Origin: Betaproteobacteria bacterium
GTDB taxonomy: Bacteria; Pseudomonadota; Gammaproteobacteria; Burkholderiales; UBA3065
Direction of reading: 5' to 3'
NCBI GenBank assembly: GCA_027490755.1
Contig: JAIXXL010000003.1
Span: 158,898 to 222,897, forward strand
DNA: 64,000 bases
In this document: positions 25,174 to 34,099 of the stretch, in pieces
Layout: every line of letters starts with the position of its first letter
Position numbering within the stretch: the stretch's first letter is position 1
Translations under genes and position numbers: made by a program
Notes under the pieces: model-generated
Databases searched by the model: none
Told to the model about the DNA's origin: nothing
Seen by the model: the letters and a program-made list of their open reading frames with translations, nothing else

Positions 25174-25683
25174 ATGGCAAAGATCGATCGCGTGATGGTG
25201 GGCGAATCCCTGGTTGGTGACGGCAATGAAGTTGCTCACATCGACCTGATCATCGGCCCCCGCGGCTCGGCTGCCGAAGCTGCGTTCTGCAACACGCTGA
25301 CCAACAACAAGGACGGCTTCACCTCCCTCCTCGCAGTGGTTGCCCCGAACCTGATGTGCAAGCCGGCCACCGTGATGTTCAACAAGGTCACCATCAAGGG
25401 CGCCAAGCAAGCCGTCCAGATGTTCGGCCCGGCACAACGCGGCGTCGCCATGGCAGTTGCTGATTCGGTCGAAGACGGCACCATCCCGGCCGACGAAGCC
25501 GATGACCTGTTCATCTCGGTCGGCGTGTTCATCCACTGGATGGCCGAAGACGACAAGAAGATCCAGGACTACAACTACACCGCCACCAAGGAAGCTCTGG
25601 CCCGCGCCGTCAAGGGCGAGCCGAAGGCCAAGGACGTGGTTGCAGCCAAGGGCACCTCGGCTCACCCGTTCGCCGCCCACTAA
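25174..25683 (+). CDS. fae: Formaldehyde-activating enzyme
   Basis: Fae condenses formaldehyde with H4MPT to methylene-H4MPT and is among the most abundant proteins of methylotrophs. The 169-residue product has the standard length and ends in [26 protein letters not shown] holds the conserved His22, proposed as catalytic in the family. The ribosome site AAGGAGAG is strong. Codon use is visibly more restricted than in its neighbours, fitting high expression. A 13-base-pair hairpin follows before the second fae. Confidence 0.97.
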   Translation: MAKIDRVMVGESLVGDGNEVAHIDLIIGPRGSAAEAAFCNTLTNNKDGFTSLLAVVAPNLMCKPATVMFNKVTIKGAKQAVQMFGPAQRGVAMAVADSVEDGTIPADEADDLFISVGVFIHWMAEDDKKIQDYNYTATKEALARAVKGEPKAKDVVAAKGTSAHPFAAH

Positions 25684-25694
25684 GTCGTACGCCG

Positions 25695-25724
25695 TCCGCC
25701 CCCGTTGTCTGCAACGGGGGCGGA
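25695..25724 (+). repeat. Strong intercistronic hairpin between fae and the fae paralogue
   Basis: TCCGCCCCCGTTG and its exact complement are separated by TCTG, giving a perfect 13-base-pair stem. No T-run follows, so it is not a classical terminator. It could protect the 3' end of the fae message or lower read-through into the paralogue. Confidence 0.6.
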
Positions 25725-25779
25725 TGCCAGACGATACGGTCCGTCCGCACGGGCGGGCCGGCACCGCAAGGGAGTCAAC

Positions 25780-26430
25780 ATGGGAATCCTCGACAGCATC
25801 CTCAGCGCGCTCGGCCTCAAGTCGCAGCCTGCTGCTCCGGCGCCTGCACCCGCGCCAGCACCTGCTGCCGCAAAGCCCGCAGCCGCCAAGCCGGCGGCCG
25901 CAAAGCCCGCCAGCAAGCGCTCGGCCAAGATCAACAAGGTCCTGATTGGCGAGTCGCTGGTGGGTGACGGCAACGAGGTCGCGCACATCGACCTGATCAT
26001 CGGCCCGCGGGGTTCCGCAGCCGAAGGTGCCTTCAACAACAGCCTGACCAACAACAAGCACGGCTTTACCGCCCTGCTCGCTGTGGTCGCGCCGAACCTG
26101 ATGGCCAAGCCGAACTGCGTCATGTTCAACAAGGTCACCATCAAGGGTGCCAAGCAGGCGGTTCAGATGTTTGGTCCCGCCCAGCGCGGCGTGGCGATGG
26201 CGGTGGCGGATTCGGTCGAGGATGGCACCATCCCGGTCGATCAGGCCGACGACCTGTTCATCTCGGTCGGCGTGTTCATCCACTGGGATGCCTCGGACGA
26301 CAAGAAGATCCAGGACTACAACTACCGTGCCACCCGTGAGTCGATCCAGCGTGCTGTCGCTGGTGAGCCGACGGCCAAGGACGTGATCGCCCAAAAGGGC
26401 AAGGCCACGCACCCGTTCGCGGCACACTGA
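25780..26430 (+). CDS. Fae paralogue with N-terminal helix and Ala/Pro/Lys linker
   Basis: A 216-residue protein. Residues 1-14 ([14 protein letters not shown]) look like an amphipathic helix. Residues 15-49 form an Ala/Pro/Lys-rich linker with three AAAKP-type repeats. From about residue 50 a complete Fae domain follows, with the catalytic-site histidine at 69 and the end HPFAAH. The core is close to the neighbouring Fae, suggesting duplication plus acquisition of the extension. The extension could target the enzyme to a membrane, partner or assembly; this is inference. A ribosome site (AAGGGAG) precedes the ATG at 25780. Confidence 0.93.
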   Translation: MGILDSILSALGLKSQPAAPAPAPAPAPAAAKPAAAKPAAAKPASKRSAKINKVLIGESLVGDGNEVAHIDLIIGPRGSAAEGAFNNSLTNNKHGFTALLAVVAPNLMAKPNCVMFNKVTIKGAKQAVQMFGPAQRGVAMAVADSVEDGTIPVDQADDLFISVGVFIHWDASDDKKIQDYNYRATRESIQRAVAGEPTAKDVIAQKGKATHPFAAH

Positions 26431-26474
26431 ACGCTCCGGCTTGCCGGAAGCCCGGTCCGCCGGGCAACGTTTGC

Positions 26475-26503
26475 AGAGCCCCCCTCGTGGGGGTTCTTTT
26501 TTT
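26475..26503. terminator. Rho-independent terminator after the fae paralogue
   Basis: AGAGCCCCC, a five-base loop and GGGGGTTCT form a stem followed directly by a run of seven T. It lies between the converging fae paralogue and the HisA-like gene; the T-run serves the rightward transcript. Confidence 0.85.
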
Positions 26504-26505
26504 GC

Positions 26506-27198
26506 CTATCGGCGCAGCGCGCCGGTGTGCAGCGCGGTGGCGACCAGAACAGCCGACGCTCCCGCTGCCCGGAGTGAACCCAGGTCGCCCCGGTCCCTCA
26601 CACCGCCGGCCGCGACCCACGCCCTGTCCGCGGCAATCCCCATGCAGGTCTCCAGCCACGTGCCGACGCCCCCCGCCGAGTTGCCCACCCGTGTCAGGTC
26701 CATGGCGATGACGTCGCGTGGCCAGAGCCCGGGGCGCTGCAGTATGCCGGCTGGGTCACGCGGTCCCTGCGCATCGTGGTCCAGCGACAGGATCCACCGT
26801 GCCTGCGCCAACCCACTCGAGGCATCGGCCAGACCGTCGAGCGTGGTCAGGGATTCGCTGCCGATCACGGGGACGCATCCGTGCGCCGCGGCCGCCATGG
26901 CTGCCGTGGCATCACCAAAGCCAGCGTCGACCCACAGCGGCACCGGGGATGCCCTGCTCAGCTTATCCAGCAGGGCCCACTGCGCCTTGCCGGCAACGAT
27001 GGCGTCGAGGTCGGCCACGTATGCGGCAGGGGTCCGCAGCCCGGCGCTGGCCACGGCCTCGAGCATCGCCTCGAGCACAGCCACCGGTTCGCTGCCCGCG
27101 AGCAGCCCCGAACGCAGAGGCGCGTAGGATGCGCGTTCGCCCCGTCTGGCATGCACCACGATGCCATCGCGGATGTCGAGGACCGGAACTATGTCCAT
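26506..27198 (-). CDS. HisA/HisF-like TIM-barrel protein of the H4MPT/methanofuran cluster
   Basis: A 230-residue barrel protein related to HisA. It starts MDIVPVLDIRDGIVVHARRG and has late AAGGVRDRGDLGSLRAAG and ASAVLVATALHTG segments matching the phosphate-binding strands 7 and 8. It is not in a histidine operon; relatives occur in methylotrophs and methanogens and are suspected to act in C1-cofactor synthesis. The start codon shares the bases CATG with the start of the divergent ATP-grasp gene. Confidence 0.82.
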   Translation of the reverse strand: MDIVPVLDIRDGIVVHARRGERASYAPLRSGLLAGSEPVAVLEAMLEAVASAGLRTPAAYVADLDAIVAGKAQWALLDKLSRASPVPLWVDAGFGDATAAMAAAAHGCVPVIGSESLTTLDGLADASSGLAQARWILSLDHDAQGPRDPAGILQRPGLWPRDVIAMDLTRVGNSAGGVGTWLETCMGIAADRAWVAAGGVRDRGDLGSLRAAGASAVLVATALHTGALRR

Positions 27199-28174
27199 GA
27201 AGCTTCTTCTGATCGAGTCGGTGACTGCCGGTGCATTCAACCGGCCGCTTGAGCACGGCCTGCTGGAGGAGGCTGAGTCGATGCTCGGCGCCATGGTAGC
27301 CGAGACCGCCGCGGGCACCGCTGCGGCGCGAGCTGGCGTGGCAGCGCGTCTGCTGCGGCGGCAGGGGATGTCGCCGCGCTGGCCCGGCATCGCCGCGCCG
27401 GTGGCCGACGGTGCGTGGTCGGCCGCCTGGCAGGCGGCGCTGTCCAGCAACGACGCGGTCTGGCTCCTGGCGCCCGAGACCGGCGGCGAACTCGCTGCCC
27501 TGGCGTGCGAGGTCGAGGCGGCGGGTGTCCGCCTGCTCGGGCCGTCGTCCCGGGCGGTGGCGGTCGCCGCATCCAAGTCGGCGTGCCATGTGGCCCTCGC
27601 TGGCCGCGTTCGTCAGCCGGCTGACCTGCCCGGTAGCGGTGGCTGGGTGGTCAAGCCGGACGACGGTGTCGCTGCATGTGGGGTCCACCGCCTGGCGGCC
27701 GGCGCGTTGCCCGCCGTGCCCCCGCAACACCTCGTCCAACCCTTCGTCGAGGGCGCCGCCTTGAGCCTGAGCGTTCTCAGCGATGGGCGCGATGCCCGCG
27801 TGCTGTCGGTCAACCGGCAAGACGTCGGCTGGGATGCCGGTGGCGCCGCGAATTACCGTGGCGGCGTCACCAATGCCATCGCCGACCGCACCCGTTTCCT
27901 GCCGCTGGCGCAGGCGGTGCAGGCGGCCATCCCGGGCCTGTGGGGCTGCTGGGGCATCGACTGCGTCCTGCCGCCGGATGGCGAGCCGGTCCTCATCGAG
28001 GTCAATCCTCGCCTGACCACTGCCTTCGTGCATCTTCGCGCCGCCACCGGCTTCGATGTCCTTGGCGCATTGCTGGCGCTGGCTGCTGGTGAGCCACTGG
28101 CTACGCTGCCTGAGGCAGCGGCAGGGCAGCCGGTGCCCTTCCGTCTCGCAGGCACCCTCGAGGCCACCCCATGA
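27197..28174 (+). CDS. ATP-grasp protein, MfnD-like (tyramine-glutamate ligase type)
   Basis: A 325-residue ATP-grasp protein beginning MKLLLIESVTAGAF, with LLEEAESMLGAMVAET near the N-terminus, VVKPDDGVAACGVHR in the nucleotide-binding part and VLIEVNPRLTTAFVHLR at the metal site. This fits the group that includes archaeal MfnD, which joins tyramine and glutamate in methanofuran synthesis. ATG 27197 overlaps the divergent HisA-like start; ATG 27191 is an alternative. Its stop overlaps the next ATG (ATGA). Confidence 0.82.
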   Translation: MKLLLIESVTAGAFNRPLEHGLLEEAESMLGAMVAETAAGTAAARAGVAARLLRRQGMSPRWPGIAAPVADGAWSAAWQAALSSNDAVWLLAPETGGELAALACEVEAAGVRLLGPSSRAVAVAASKSACHVALAGRVRQPADLPGSGGWVVKPDDGVAACGVHRLAAGALPAVPPQHLVQPFVEGAALSLSVLSDGRDARVLSVNRQDVGWDAGGAANYRGGVTNAIADRTRFLPLAQAVQAAIPGLWGCWGIDCVLPPDGEPVLIEVNPRLTTAFVHLRAATGFDVLGALLALAAGEPLATLPEAAAGQPVPFRLAGTLEATP

Positions 28175-29229
28175 GCGGCTGGGTCTGCGGTTGGGACATC
28201 GGCGGCGCCCACCTCAAGGTCGCCCTGCGCGACCCGTCCGGACGCTGGGTGCAGGTGCGCCAACTGCCGTGCCCACTCTGGCAGGGCATCCCTCATCTTG
28301 CCGACGCCTTGCAAAGGGTGGTTCAGGGCTGGCCGGTCGGTGCGACACAGGTCCTGCACATCGCCACCATGACCGGCGAATTGGTAGATGCCTTTGATGA
28401 CCGCACCGAGGGCGTCCTTGCCATCGTCGACTGCAGCGAGTCGGCCTTTGTCGGGGCATCCTGGCGCTGGTTCGGCCTCGACGGACGTCTGCTCAACGGC
28501 GCCGCTGCACGCCGTGACCCGCTGCAACTGGCCTCGGCCAACTGGTTGGCCACCGCCAGCTGCGCCGCTCGCCACGGCGACGGCCTGCTGATCGACATCG
28601 GCTCCACCACCACCGACATCGTCGCGCTGGCGGCGGGGGCCGCTCGCCCGCTCGCCCTGACCGATGGCGCACGTCTTTCCATGCGTGAACTGGTCTACCG
28701 CGGCGTGGTGCGCACGCCCCTGATGGCGGTCGCCGCCAGCGTCGACTGGCGCGGCGAACCCCGGCCGCTGATGGCCGAACATTTCGCTACCAGCGCCGAC
28801 GTCTTCCGGCTCACCGGCGATCTTGACGAGGCAGCAGACGCCTGGCCGGCGGCGGATGGCGGCGCAAAGACCCCGGCAGGCAGTGCCCGTCGCATCGCGC
28901 GGATGCTCGGTGAGGACCTGCCTGCGGCCAGCCTCGACCTGTGGCGCGAGGTGGCCGGCCAGCTGGCCGGGGCCATGACCGGCAGCATCGTCGATGCCGC
29001 CGGTGCCGTGCTGGCGGCCGCGCCGCCGCTTGCGCAGCCGCGGGTGGTCTGCGCCGGTGCGGGGCACTGGCTGGCGGCGCGTGTCGCCGCGCAACTGGGT
29101 CTGCCCGCGGTCGACTTCGCGGCGCTGCTGGGCGCGGCCGACGTGCCTGGCGCGCGCGAGCATGCACCCGCCCTCGCGGTGGCGGAACTTGCGGCCACAT
29201 CTGTCGACGAACACGCGCAAGCTGGTTGA
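28171..29229 (+). CDS. H4MPT-linked C1 transfer protein, MfnF-like (hydantoinase/oxoprolinase-like)
   Basis: A 352-residue protein of the actin-like ATPase superfamily. It opens GWDIGGAHLKVALRD and has DIGSTTTDIVAL in the middle, the phosphate-binding loops. Archaeal MfnF condenses the furan and tyramine-glutamate halves of methanofuran, and this bacterial group is always found in H4MPT/methanofuran clusters. It overlaps the MfnD-like gene by four bases and lies directly before pabB. Confidence 0.85.
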   Translation: MSGWVCGWDIGGAHLKVALRDPSGRWVQVRQLPCPLWQGIPHLADALQRVVQGWPVGATQVLHIATMTGELVDAFDDRTEGVLAIVDCSESAFVGASWRWFGLDGRLLNGAAARRDPLQLASANWLATASCAARHGDGLLIDIGSTTTDIVALAAGAARPLALTDGARLSMRELVYRGVVRTPLMAVAASVDWRGEPRPLMAEHFATSADVFRLTGDLDEAADAWPAADGGAKTPAGSARRIARMLGEDLPAASLDLWREVAGQLAGAMTGSIVDAAGAVLAAAPPLAQPRVVCAGAGHWLAARVAAQLGLPAVDFAALLGAADVPGAREHAPALAVAELAATSVDEHAQAG

Positions 29230-29239
29230 GGCTATGGTT

Positions 29240-30625
29240 ATGCAGATGCGAGCGCAGATCCCCTATCGCGAAGACAGTGCCGACCTGTTCGAGGCCATCG
29301 CCGACCTGCCGTGGGCGATGTTCATCGACAGCGGGCCGCCGCGTGGTGGCCAGGCGCGTTACGACATCCTCGTCGCCGAGCCCTACGCCACGCTGACCAC
29401 CCGCGGCGCGATGACCGAGATCCGTCGCGGTGACGCGGTCGAACTGTCTCCGCGCGACCCCTTCGAACTGCTGCGTGAGGCGTTGGGCGAGCCTATCCCC
29501 GTCGAGGACGACCTGCCCTTCCCGGGCGGTGCCGCGGGCTACTTCGCCTACGACCTCGGCCGTCGAATCGAGCGGCTGCCCGCCACCGCCGAGGACGCCG
29601 AGCGCATCCCGGAGATGGCGGTCGGCCTCTACGACTGGGCGCTGTGTGTGGACCACGAACGGCGCACCGCGACGCTGGTCGGCGCTGGCCGCGACCCGGC
29701 CACGGCCACCCGCTGGCAGGCGCTGGTGGAGCGCTTCAGCACGCCGCCGCCGCAGCGCGTCCGCGCACCGTTCCGGGTGCTCTCCAAGGTCAACTCCAAC
29801 CTGTCGCGCGCGGCCTATGGCGAGGCTTTCCGCCGCGTGCAGGCGTACATCGCCGCCGGCGACTGCTACCAAGTCAACCTGGCGCAACGCTTCTCGGCGC
29901 GCGCCGAGGGCGACGGCTGGTCGGCCTACCGGCAGCTGCGGCTGATCAACCCGGCGCCGCAGGCGGCCTACCTCAACCTGCCCTTCGTGCAGGTGCTCTC
30001 GGCTTCGCCGGAGCGTTTCCTGCTGTCCAGCAGGGGCCGCGTCGAGACCAAGCCTATCAAGGGCACCCGCCGCCGCTCGGGACTGCCGCAGGAGGACATG
30101 TCGCTGGCCATCAGCCTGCGCGAGAGCCTCAAGGACCGCGCCGAGAACCTGATGATCGTCGACCTCCTGCGCAACGACATCTCTCGCGTGTGCCGCACCG
30201 GTACAGTCCGTGTGCCGAAGATCTTCGACATCGAGAGTTACGCCACCGTGCACCACATGGTCAGCACGGTTGCCGGTGAGCTGGCAGAAGGTTGCGACGC
30301 GCTCGACCTGTTGCGTGCGTGTTTCCCCGGCGGCTCGATCACCGGCGCGCCCAAGTTGCGGTCGATGGAGATCATCGAGGAGCTCGAGCCGCACCGGCGC
30401 GGGCTCTACTGCGGCTCGATCGGCTATGTCGGCTTCGATGGCAGCATGGATACCAGCATCGTCATCCGCACGCTGGTCTACTCGCAGGGCGTGGTGCGCT
30501 TCTGGGCCGGCGGCGGCATCGTCGCCGACTCGCGCGAGGAGGACGAGTACCAGGAGACGCTCTACAAGGGCGCCGCGCTGCTGCGCCTGCTGGCGCAGGT
30601 CGAAGCGAGTGGCGTCGGCGCCTGA
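29240..30625 (+). CDS. pabB: Aminodeoxychorismate synthase component I
   Basis: PabB uses chorismate and ammonia to give aminodeoxychorismate, precursor of 4-aminobenzoate. About 461 residues. The chorismate-binding domain shows AGDCYQVNLAQRF, KPIKGTRRR, ENLMIVDLLRNDISRVC and FPGGSITGAPK. Three close in-frame ATGs (29234, 29240, 29246) are possible; 29240 is best placed behind a GAGG. Its position among methanofuran/H4MPT genes suggests that it supplies aminobenzoate for H4MPT (via MptG), besides folate. No pabA or pabC is beside it. Confidence 0.93.
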   Translation: MQMRAQIPYREDSADLFEAIADLPWAMFIDSGPPRGGQARYDILVAEPYATLTTRGAMTEIRRGDAVELSPRDPFELLREALGEPIPVEDDLPFPGGAAGYFAYDLGRRIERLPATAEDAERIPEMAVGLYDWALCVDHERRTATLVGAGRDPATATRWQALVERFSTPPPQRVRAPFRVLSKVNSNLSRAAYGEAFRRVQAYIAAGDCYQVNLAQRFSARAEGDGWSAYRQLRLINPAPQAAYLNLPFVQVLSASPERFLLSSRGRVETKPIKGTRRRSGLPQEDMSLAISLRESLKDRAENLMIVDLLRNDISRVCRTGTVRVPKIFDIESYATVHHMVSTVAGELAEGCDALDLLRACFPGGSITGAPKLRSMEIIEELEPHRRGLYCGSIGYVGFDGSMDTSIVIRTLVYSQGVVRFWAGGGIVADSREEDEYQETLYKGAALLRLLAQVEASGVGA

Positions 30626-30721
30626 CGGCCCGGCCCCCGGCGCTGGCGCGTCTCCCCGCGCAACACCCTCGCTGGCCAGCGGTCGGGATATCGGTGTGCC
30701 CGGTCGCGGAGATCGCTGACC

Positions 30722-31345
30722 ATGTGGGTGCTCAAAATCGGCGGCAGCATCCTCCATGCCGCTTCGCATGATGGTTCGGGGGATGGCCCATGCAACGCCT
30801 TTGCCGATGCTCGCGACGCACTGCTTGAAGAATTGACACGCCAGCCGGGGCGCTTCCTGTTGGTGCCAGGGGGCGGCCGCCATGCCGATGCGGTGCGATC
30901 TGCGCAGCGTGAACAGGGCTTCGACGATGACGCGGCGCACGTGCTCGCGCTCGCCGCGATGGACCTTTGCGCTGCCGAGTTGGCGGCGCTGCTCGGTGGC
31001 ACCGCACGGGTCATCACGCGACTGGCAGATGCACCGGCTACGGTCGCCACTGGCTTCACCCCGGTCTGGGCGCCGCACACCGAACTCGCCGGTGACCATA
31101 CATTGCCGCGCAACTGGGGTCTTACCTCCGACAGCATCGCGGCGGTGGCTGCACGTCGGCTTGGCCTGGACGGCGTCTGTCTGCTCAAGAGCTGCACCGT
31201 GCCGGAGGGGGCGAGCCCACAACAGCTTGCGGCTGCCGGGGTCGTGGATGCAGAGTGGCCGCGCCAGATCGAGGGGCTCAGGGCCAGGGTGGTGGCGCCC
31301 ACGGACTGGGCGACGTCGGCCGCGGTGCCGGGGCCCCCGGCCTGA
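30722..31345 (+). CDS. Amino-acid-kinase-family protein, MfnE-like
   Basis: A 207-residue kinase-fold protein with WVLKIGGSIL at the N-terminus, LLVPGGGRHAD and the late LTSDSIAAVAARRLG segment. It is related to aspartate/uridylate kinases and to archaeal MfnE, which phosphorylates aminomethylfuranmethanol phosphate in methanofuran synthesis. It is the last gene of the rightward C1 cluster and converges on rlmI after 39 bases. The function is inferred from family and context. Confidence 0.82.
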   Translation: MWVLKIGGSILHAASHDGSGDGPCNAFADARDALLEELTRQPGRFLLVPGGGRHADAVRSAQREQGFDDDAAHVLALAAMDLCAAELAALLGGTARVITRLADAPATVATGFTPVWAPHTELAGDHTLPRNWGLTSDSIAAVAARRLGLDGVCLLKSCTVPEGASPQQLAAAGVVDAEWPRQIEGLRARVVAPTDWATSAAVPGPPA

Positions 31346-31384
31346 TCGCCTGCCCGCGCGCTTGGTGCTGGTCCCGTCGGCCGC

Positions 31385-32575
31385 TCAGGCCCGCGCGACG
31401 AGCAGCCCCTTGAGGTACTCCCCCTCGGGTGCCGCCAGGGCCACCGGGTGGTCGGCACCCGCCTGCAAATGCTGCAGCACCATCGCATCTACGCCGGCAT
31501 CTGCCGCCGCCGAGGCGACAAAACCGCGGAAGCGCTCTGCCGACACGCCGCCGGAGCAGGAATAGGTCATCAGCAAGCCACCTGGCGCCAGCAGTTGCAG
31601 GCCGAGCCGGTTGATGTCGCGGTAGGCGCGGCCGGCCCGTTCCGCGTGGGCGCTGGAGGGCGCGAACTTGGGCGGGTCGAGGATGACCATGTCGAAGCGT
31701 TCTTCGGCCGCCTTCAACTCGCGTAGCAGCTCGAACACGTCGGCATCGCGCCAGCTCGCGCGCCCAGCATCCAGCCCAGGGTTCAGCGCAAGGCTCGTCT
31801 GCGCCGCCGCCAGTGCCGGCCCCGAGCTGTCCACCGACAGCACCTCGCGCGCGCCGCCGGCCAATGCCTGCAAGGAGAAACCGCCGGTGTAGCAGAAGCA
31901 GTTGAGCACTCGTCTTCCGGCTGCCAGGTCGCGGGTCAGACGGCGATTCTCACGCTGGTCGAGGTAGAAGCCGGTCTTGTGGCCACCCACCAGATCCACC
32001 AGCAGTCGCACGCCGTGTTCGGTGATGACGGTGGAGGCCGGCGGGGCGCCGTGAAGCGGCCCGACCCTCGGCTCGAGCCCCTCCAGCCGGCGCACATCGC
32101 TATCGCTGCGCTCGTACACATGCGCGGCGCCGGTCGCGCGCAGCAGCGCGCCGACGATCGCGCCAGACCACTTCTCGGTGCCGGCGCTGTTCAGCGCCAC
32201 CACCAGCACCTCACCGTAACGGTCGACGATCAGCCCGGGCAGGCCATCAGCCTCGCCGTGCACCAGCCGCAAGCCGTCCTGTCCGGCCAGTATCGGCAGC
32301 GCAGCGCGGCGCGCCACCGCAGCCTCGATGCGCCGGCGGAAGAATGCGTCGTCGATACCCTCGTCGGCGTCGAATGTCCACATGCGCGCGCGGATCTGCG
32401 AGGCCGGGCTCCAGGCGGCGCGACCCAGCGCACGGCCGTCGTGCGTCTCGACCAGCACCGTGTCGCCGGGCCTCGCGCGGCCGACCAGCGCCTCCACGGC
32501 GTTGGCAAACACCCACGGGTGACGCCTGAACTGCGGCGCCTCCTTGCCTCGCGCCAGCACGATGCGAGCGCTCAC
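31385..32575 (-). CDS. rlmI: 23S rRNA (cytosine1962-C5)-methyltransferase
   Basis: RlmI uses S-adenosylmethionine to methylate C1962 of 23S rRNA. The 396-residue protein starts with a PUA-like domain (ARGKEAPQFRRHPWVFANAV), then HKTGFYLDQRENRR and the Rossmann core VLNCFCYTGGFSLQAL, VILDPPKF and TYSCSG with the catalytic cysteine. It overlaps xerC by four bases. Confidence 0.92.
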   Translation of the reverse strand: MSARIVLARGKEAPQFRRHPWVFANAVEALVGRARPGDTVLVETHDGRALGRAAWSPASQIRARMWTFDADEGIDDAFFRRRIEAAVARRAALPILAGQDGLRLVHGEADGLPGLIVDRYGEVLVVALNSAGTEKWSGAIVGALLRATGAAHVYERSDSDVRRLEGLEPRVGPLHGAPPASTVITEHGVRLLVDLVGGHKTGFYLDQRENRRLTRDLAAGRRVLNCFCYTGGFSLQALAGGAREVLSVDSSGPALAAAQTSLALNPGLDAGRASWRDADVFELLRELKAAEERFDMVILDPPKFAPSSAHAERAGRAYRDINRLGLQLLAPGGLLMTYSCSGGVSAERFRGFVASAAADAGVDAMVLQHLQAGADHPVALAAPEGEYLKGLLVARA

Positions 32576-33504
32576 TTCGCTGACTCCACTTTCTTGCGCG
32601 CCCTCGGATGCGCCGCGTCATACACCTTGGCCAGATGCTGGAAGTCCAGATGCGCGTAGACCTGCGTGGTGCTGATGCTGGCGTGGCCCAGCAGTTCCTG
32701 CACCGCACGCAGGTCACCCGACGACTGCAGCACGTGGCTGGCAAACGCGTGGCGCAGCATGTGCGGGTGCACGTGCTGCTCGAGGCCACGCGCCCGCGCC
32801 AGACGGTCCAGCCGCGTCTGCACCGTGCGCGGCCCCAGGCGGCGTCCGCGTCGCGTGATGAACAGGGCAGGGTCGTCGGGGCGGGCATGTTGCGGCCGCA
32901 CCGCAAGCCAGTCGCGCAGCGCACCGATGGCGGCCTCGCCGACCGGCACCTCGCGCGTCTTTGAGCCCTTGCCCAGCACCCGCACGGTGCCGCTGCTCAG
33001 GTCGATGACGCCGGTATCCAGCCCGGTCGCCTCCGACAGCCGCAGGCCCGACGAGTAGATCAGTTCGAACAAGGCGCGGTCGCAACTGGCGTCGAATCCT
33101 TCGGCATCGAAGCCCAGTAGGTGGCCGGTCACGTCAGGCGACAGGGTCTCGGGCAGGCGCTTGGGCGATCTGGGCGCACGGATGCCGGTGCAGGGGTCGC
33201 CAGTGATCTCGCCACGCCTCTGCAGCCATAGGAAGAAGCTGCGCCAAGCCGAGAGCCGGCGGGCCAGGCTGCGGCCGCTCAGGCCAGCGGCATGTTGCCG
33301 TGCCAGGATCCGACGCAGTTGCACCGGTGTCATCGCCGCCAGGGACTGTCCGCCGCTGTCGCGCAGCAGGCAGTCGAGGTCGCGCCGATAAGCTGCTGCG
33401 GTGTGCGGGGAGAGGCGGCGTTCGGCCCTCAAGTGGGCGATGAAGCCGTCGATCCGGCCCTCGTCGCCGCTGGCTGGTTCGGCCGTGGTCTCAGGCGTCC
33501 CCAT
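32572..33504 (-). CDS. xerC: Tyrosine recombinase XerC
   Basis: XerC with XerD resolves chromosome dimers at dif. The 310-residue protein has the N-terminal SAM-like domain (RLSPHTAAAYRRDLD) and the catalytic domain with SSGLRLSEATGL (first Arg), GKGSKTREVPV (Lys), HMLRHAFASH (His-x-x-Arg) and the Tyr in STTQVYAHLD. The ATG at 33504 lies inside the DUF484 gene (14-base overlap). The DUF484-xerC order is the classic one and identifies this copy as XerC. Confidence 0.93.
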   Translation of the reverse strand: MGTPETTAEPASGDEGRIDGFIAHLRAERRLSPHTAAAYRRDLDCLLRDSGGQSLAAMTPVQLRRILARQHAAGLSGRSLARRLSAWRSFFLWLQRRGEITGDPCTGIRAPRSPKRLPETLSPDVTGHLLGFDAEGFDASCDRALFELIYSSGLRLSEATGLDTGVIDLSSGTVRVLGKGSKTREVPVGEAAIGALRDWLAVRPQHARPDDPALFITRRGRRLGPRTVQTRLDRLARARGLEQHVHPHMLRHAFASHVLQSSGDLRAVQELLGHASISTTQVYAHLDFQHLAKVYDAAHPRARKKVESAK

Positions 33505-34099
33505 CGAGCAGCGCCTTGAGCATCTCGCCGACCCGTTGCAGGTACTGCGGCCCGGCATCTGCCGGAAATCGGGCAGCATCGCCGCTGCCCAGCAGCAGGA
33601 CGCGCTGGCCATGCGTCGTCTCGATCGGCACCCACGCCAGCGAGGCGATGGGCTGGCCGGCCAGCGCCATGAGCCGTTCGGCCTGGGGGCCATATACCGC
33701 ACCGCAACCCGGCGAGGTCGCGGCGTCCGGTTGGTCAGCAAGCGCATCGTGTTCGGCGCCACCGCTCGACAGGTAGACCCACGGGATGCCGAAGTCGTCG
33801 CGAAGACCCGCCAGCAGCACCTCGATGCGTTCGGCCTGCGGTGCCGCCAGGACCTTGACCACCAGGCGGTGCATGCGGTCTCCGCGGTCATCGTTGGCGT
33901 GCCCTACATCGAGCCAGTCGGAGAGTTGCGCCTCCAGGTTCCTGCAGCGCTCGCGCAGGCTCAGCAACTGCCGCTCGTTGATCGAGATGGCGCGTCCGTG
34001 CTCGGGGTGGGGGATGGTGATCTGGGCGATCGCGGCAGCGTGGGCCTCAAAGAAATCCGGGTTGTTTCGGAGGTACTGCAGGACGCTTTCGGGGGTCAT
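33491..34099 (-). CDS. DUF484 family protein
   Basis: A 202-residue cytosolic protein of the DUF484 family, commonly found directly before xerC in proteobacteria and carrying a GAF-like domain. It opens MTPESVLQYLRNNPDFFEAH, followed by a short coiled-coil-like stretch (LSLRERCRNLEAQL) and the GAF-like half with LLLLGSGDAARF. No activity is established. The ATG at 34099 is chosen because it matches the family start; a further start lies at 34126. Confidence 0.88.
   Translation of the reverse strand: MTPESVLQYLRNNPDFFEAHAAAIAQITIPHPEHGRAISINERQLLSLRERCRNLEAQLSDWLDVGHANDDRGDRMHRLVVKVLAAPQAERIEVLLAGLRDDFGIPWVYLSSGGAEHDALADQPDAATSPGCGAVYGPQAERLMALAGQPIASLAWVPIETTHGQRVLLLGSGDAARFPADAGPQYLQRVGEMLKALLDGDA

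Noticed and set aside
25695..25724. A rho-independent terminator after fae
   Set aside because: The stem is strong but no T-run follows, so it is recorded as a hairpin only.
25780..26430. Fae paralogue as cargo of an encapsulin or microcompartment encoded here
   Set aside because: The N-terminal helix and linker fit the idea, but no shell or encapsulin gene is in the window.
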